DNA from: Ziziphus jujuba
Lineage: Eukaryota; Streptophyta; Magnoliopsida; Rosales; Rhamnaceae
Assembly: GCF_031755915.1 (NCBI RefSeq)
Contig: NC_083383.1
Span: 31,413,501-31,477,500, forward strand
Length of the DNA stretch: 64,000 bases
Direction of reading: 5' to 3'
A program made the translations under genes and the position numbers. Of this stretch, positions 60,848 to 64,000 are shown in pieces. Each line of letters begins with the position of its first letter. Position 1 is the stretch's first letter. The notes beneath the pieces are model-generated. The model was not told the origin of the DNA and ran no database searches. It was given only the letters and a program-made list of their open reading frames with translations.

Positions 60848-62065
60848 CTGCAATAAATGTTAAGTTCCAAGTTTTAATGACTCGATATTATATTAGTAAT
60901 TTTTTTAGCCGACTATTTTATAAATTTTTAGTGATAAGTAAAGAAAAAAAATTAAATTGGAAAATTATTGAAAGGTAAAATAATGTCAAAAAAAACCAAA
61001 AAAAAAAAAAAGAATTGTGAAATAATAAAGCAATGCTAGAGGTACCAAATAAATTTGCATACTAAAAGATATGTATAAGTGTTATATGTCAGTACTTTAT
61101 TGGTCTTACATATTTATATAATAATCTAATTATATATAAGTAAACTTTTGAAGGTATAAATGAAACAAAACATAAATCTATTAAATAGTTAGATAAGACA
61201 CTTGTAGATTTATTTAATATTATTCTTTAAATTTTATATTTTACTTTAAATCAATAGTACTTTATATGAGAAATTTATTTTAAAGTGGGATCAGGAATTC
61301 ATTCTTGGTCTTCTATATATATATATATATATATATGAATATAAACAAAAATATATTAATTTGAAAGTTTTCTGTGTTCAGCCTTCTAAGTAGCTATCAT
61401 TCTCCTAATTAAATTGAAAAAAAAAAAAAATATATATATATATATATTACTTAAAAACCAATGGAATTTCCAGTTTCTTCTTCCGATCCTGTCAAATTGT
61501 TATAGGTTACCTTGTTGCAAGTGTAGTTGAGGCATAGCCTGGAGAGAAAGGGAGGGCCTATATTCCTTAGGTATGTGGTAGTAATCTGGTTGTAATGTTT
61601 GTTTTAATTTGGATGTAGGGTTACAAATTCAGGCTACCTCTCCCAATCTAAGCCCAAACGTTCAGGCTCAGAGTTTGCACTAGGCTTTTTTTGGGTTGGA
61701 GAGAGAATTTGAGTTGGGTCAAACCAGGCCAACAATCCAATTTAAATTTCCCATCTATCCTATGGGTACTGAGCTGGGCTTAGGCTCAGGTATCAGGACT
61801 TCGAATTTAAAGTTTACATTCAAATTAAAAATTTAAAAATTTAATTTTTATTTTTCTTATAGTTTTAAATTTGATTCAAATTTTTTTTTGTTTAAAATAT
61901 CTTTATAATAATAAAATAAAATAATAGCTTAATAAATGGACAATGTTATAAGTATCAAATTTATTAAGTAAATTTTTTGTATCAAATGATATACCTATTT
62001 TATTAATGGTCGATAAATTGATAAATATTTTAAATTTAAGGAAAGTAAATGCATAGAATCATCCA
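59461..62065. repeat. Segmental duplication copy 2, left part (matches 36,476-39,063)
   Basis: Close match to the first copy with small indels, for example a 13-bp addition (gaggcatagcctg) near 61,529 and longer TA runs near 60,803-60,838. At 62,065 it passes directly into sequence equivalent to 48,217, so 9.15 kb present in the first copy is absent here. 59,461-60,300 is the second copy of the 3' LTR piece. Confidence 0.88.
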
Positions 62066-62372
62066 ATTATATTGTTTTTATACTTCTCGAGTATGACATT
62101 ATATATTATTTATTTTATTTAAAAAGTAATTGATTTTTAAGTTTGAATTATATGTGGATGAATCAAATGAAGAAATATATTACCAAAAAAAAAAAAAAAA
62201 AAAGGAAAATGAAGGATAGAAGGAAAGAATCAACTGGACAAATTAATTATCATAATTATTAATAATAATAGAAGTTATTACCAATACTCCTCATGGAAAG
62301 AACTAACTGGCAAAAGTCGTGGACTCGGAGAAAATACTGCAAAAATAATCATACAAAAAATCATGCAAAATG

Positions 62373-63050
62373 TTACCATAAAAAGAAAAGAGCTTCTCCA
62401 GCTTCCATCAACAAAACATATGCTGGAACAAAACATATGCTGGGTGGTTGAAAGTCAATTTTCCGTGTTTCATTTGGTGAAATGACTATCTTAGATATCT
62501 TACACACGGCGGTCATATCACCAGTGCTTTTCGTCCACGTGCCCTCTATCATTCTTACCCGAGTCATCAACTGAAACTCGAGAAAAGAAATCCAGCTTCT
62601 TCTGTCGTACATGACCAAATGATCAAAAGCAACACCATCCATTTGAGCTTTAATAATAATGGTTCCATTGTCTTGCTCGATTGGTGCGACCGTTGTATCG
62701 GAGATTAGTTTTATATCATCGTATATTTCATGTATATTTTCGCCATGGAATATCTTATGTATTTTTTGGCGATGGAAAGCTAGAACATTGATGTGGTCAT
62801 AAGCAATGCTGTAATTGTGGTTTTGGTTTTCTACCAGAAAAGCCATCTCCAAATTGGCAGTAGTTACCTGCTGATGATTTGTACCTGTGGAAGGTATATC
62901 GATGACAGTGATGGAGATAGACTCCACCGAGATGGAAGGCAATTGGGGAATCCATGCAATTGTTATCGCACACCCAATCCAAACCAAGACAGTCACACTA
63001 TTCGCTAAATCACAAAACTCTTTTTCATCGCTATTAAAAAAAAAAAAAAA
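62373..63050 (-). pseudogene. LEA_2 duplicate broken at both ends
   Basis: The duplicate of the gene at 48,436-49,209. The LEA_2 domain is intact and almost unchanged (PSISVESISITVIDI through CKISKIVISPN). Near the 3' end a 17-bp tandem duplication (acaaaacatatgctgga-type, 62,409-62,442) shifts the frame after PPSICFV. The protein then ends V-P-A-Y-V-L-L-M-E-A and so on, without the C-terminal hydrophobic segment. At the 5' end the T run is longer (19 against 11 bases), which moves the upstream ATG out of frame and brings a TAA; the open frame has no in-frame ATG before GTG-ACT-GTC. It is therefore unlikely to make the full protein. Confidence 0.75.
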
Positions 63051-63369
63051 AAAACAAAAGCTTTAAAAAAAAGAATATCATAATAATTGAAAATAATAAA
63101 TAATTAATTTCAAATTAATTTTGTCCCCATACATGTATACAAGAAACTCACAAAGCAAAATTAACTAATAAGCAATAAACTATTAGCAAAATAGGATTGT
63201 AGAACACTTTTTCGTTGATGATATATGAAAGTGTGTGTCTCATATCTAATTTGAATCTGTCTAATAAAACACAGAAAGCTAAACCTACAACCGTCGTTCA
63301 ACTCTGGATCGTAAGGAATATTGCTATAATATTTATATGTATATATATATATATATTAGTCGAAATTAA

Positions 63370-63525
63370 ATGAAAAAAACACGTACAATTTTCTTCGGAG
63401 AGGTATATACGGCACTGGAGCGGGGCCGCCTAACTCTAGGTGTCGGTGGAGGTGGTGGCGGCTCTGTGTCATATGTGAGAAGAGACTGTTGCGTTTGGGG
63501 GCCACCAGAAGAGATTGATGCAAAG
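63370..63525 (+). CDS. Second copy of the candidate Gly-rich exon
   Basis: It matches 49,504-49,659: MKKTRTIFFGEVYTALERGR, a Gly-rich run split by Val, and a following RRDCCVWGPPEEIDAK. The donor-like AAGGTAATT of copy 1 is changed to AAGGCAATT here (GC instead of GT), which weakens the idea of a working exon. The function is not recognised. Confidence 0.2.
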
Positions 63526-64000
63526 GCAATTGTAATTAACAAACTTTCTTTTGTATATCCGTTAGATGGATCTCAGTATATTATTATATTATTATATCAT
63601 TATATTACTATACTACGTAATCTTTTTTTCTTTAGTTTTTTTAGAGAGAGAGCATGGATCTTGAACTCTTGGATTAGGCAGTTCAGATTTATAATTGGAT
63701 GAATCATTAATTTATAATTTTTTTATTATTTATTTGAGAATAATGTATCAAGATTTGATTGGTTTTTATTTCTTTAACTCTTATCTATAACAAAAGTATA
63801 ATAATATATTTTGATCATTTGTACTATACTATGTGGCGATTTTTTTTTAAAAAAAATCAAGTTATTATATTTCTAGAAGATTTTAACTAAAGCTTATAAA
63901 CAAATAAACTCCTATTTACCTCTAGCTCAACATCAAAATACACATAAAAAATAAAAGAGGAAACTTTTACAAAAATCACTGAAAAACAATTATACATAAA
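63526..64000. other. AT-rich tail of the window
   Basis: Duplicate of 49,660-50,139. No gene is recognised; the sequence is cut by the window end. Confidence 0.5.

Larger units (their letters stand above)
62066..64000. repeat. Segmental duplication copy 2, right part (matches 48,217-50,139)
   Basis: Nearly identical to copy 1 over the LEA_2 gene, the intergenic region, the Gly-rich frame and following AT-rich sequence, up to the window end. Confidence 0.9.

Noticed and set aside
1..64000. CRISPR arrays, tRNA or rRNA genes
   Set aside because: No regularly spaced direct repeats with unique spacers, no tRNA-like cloverleaf arms and no rRNA-like blocks were seen; tandem repeats present are adjacent duplications or microsatellites.

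Overview
This is a plant nuclear window, most likely from a eudicot chromosome. It is AT-rich, its genes are split by introns with GT/AG borders, and it is dominated by transposable-element debris. The gene families present are plant ones: LEA_2 (NDR1/HIN1-like) proteins, CC-NB-LRR resistance genes, and MADS-box and NAC transcription-factor exons. I do not name a species.

Layout. 1-7,250: two broken fragments of an endogenous caulimovirid (plant pararetrovirus) in head-to-head inverted orientation; the longer one is interrupted by a small foldback MITE at 5,845-5,972. 7,250-9,705: duplicated exon-like blocks of an unrecognised plus-strand gene. 9,706-16,520: a nine-exon minus-strand gene for a TlyA/FtsJ-type S4 rRNA methyltransferase (11,144-14,839), flanked by an intact LEA_2 gene (15,785-16,519) and a truncated duplicate of it (10,309-10,797). 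19,856-23,515: remnants of two CC-NB-LRR genes. 23,560-24,945: a Ty3/gypsy LTR and gag fragment. 29,469-29,649: a frameshifted first exon of an SVP-like MADS-box gene. 31,527-32,231: another intact LEA_2 gene.

36,476-50,176 and 59,461-64,000 are two copies of one segmental duplication. The first copy holds about 9.15 kb (39,064-48,216) that the second lacks, including a solo LTR (39,354-46,163) with a second LTR of the same family nested in it in opposite orientation. Each copy carries a closely similar LEA_2 gene; the second is broken at both ends. Between the copies, 50,177-58,849 behaves as an 8.7-kb insertion. It contains a NAC first exon with a nonsense codon, a 2.65-kb array of TTA/ATT-type triplets arranged in units of about 315 bp, and a nearly complete but disabled hAT transposase.

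Few genes look functional: the two intact LEA_2 genes, possibly the LEA_2 copy at 48,436-49,209, and the TlyA-like gene if its intron 7 is spliced despite a mutated donor. The LEA_2 copies form a small local family spread by duplication. The strongest candidates for something undescribed are the hAT insertion carrying a NAC 5' region and the phase-preserving triplet array, and the splice-donor lesion in the methyltransferase gene. I found no CRISPR, tRNA or rRNA genes.
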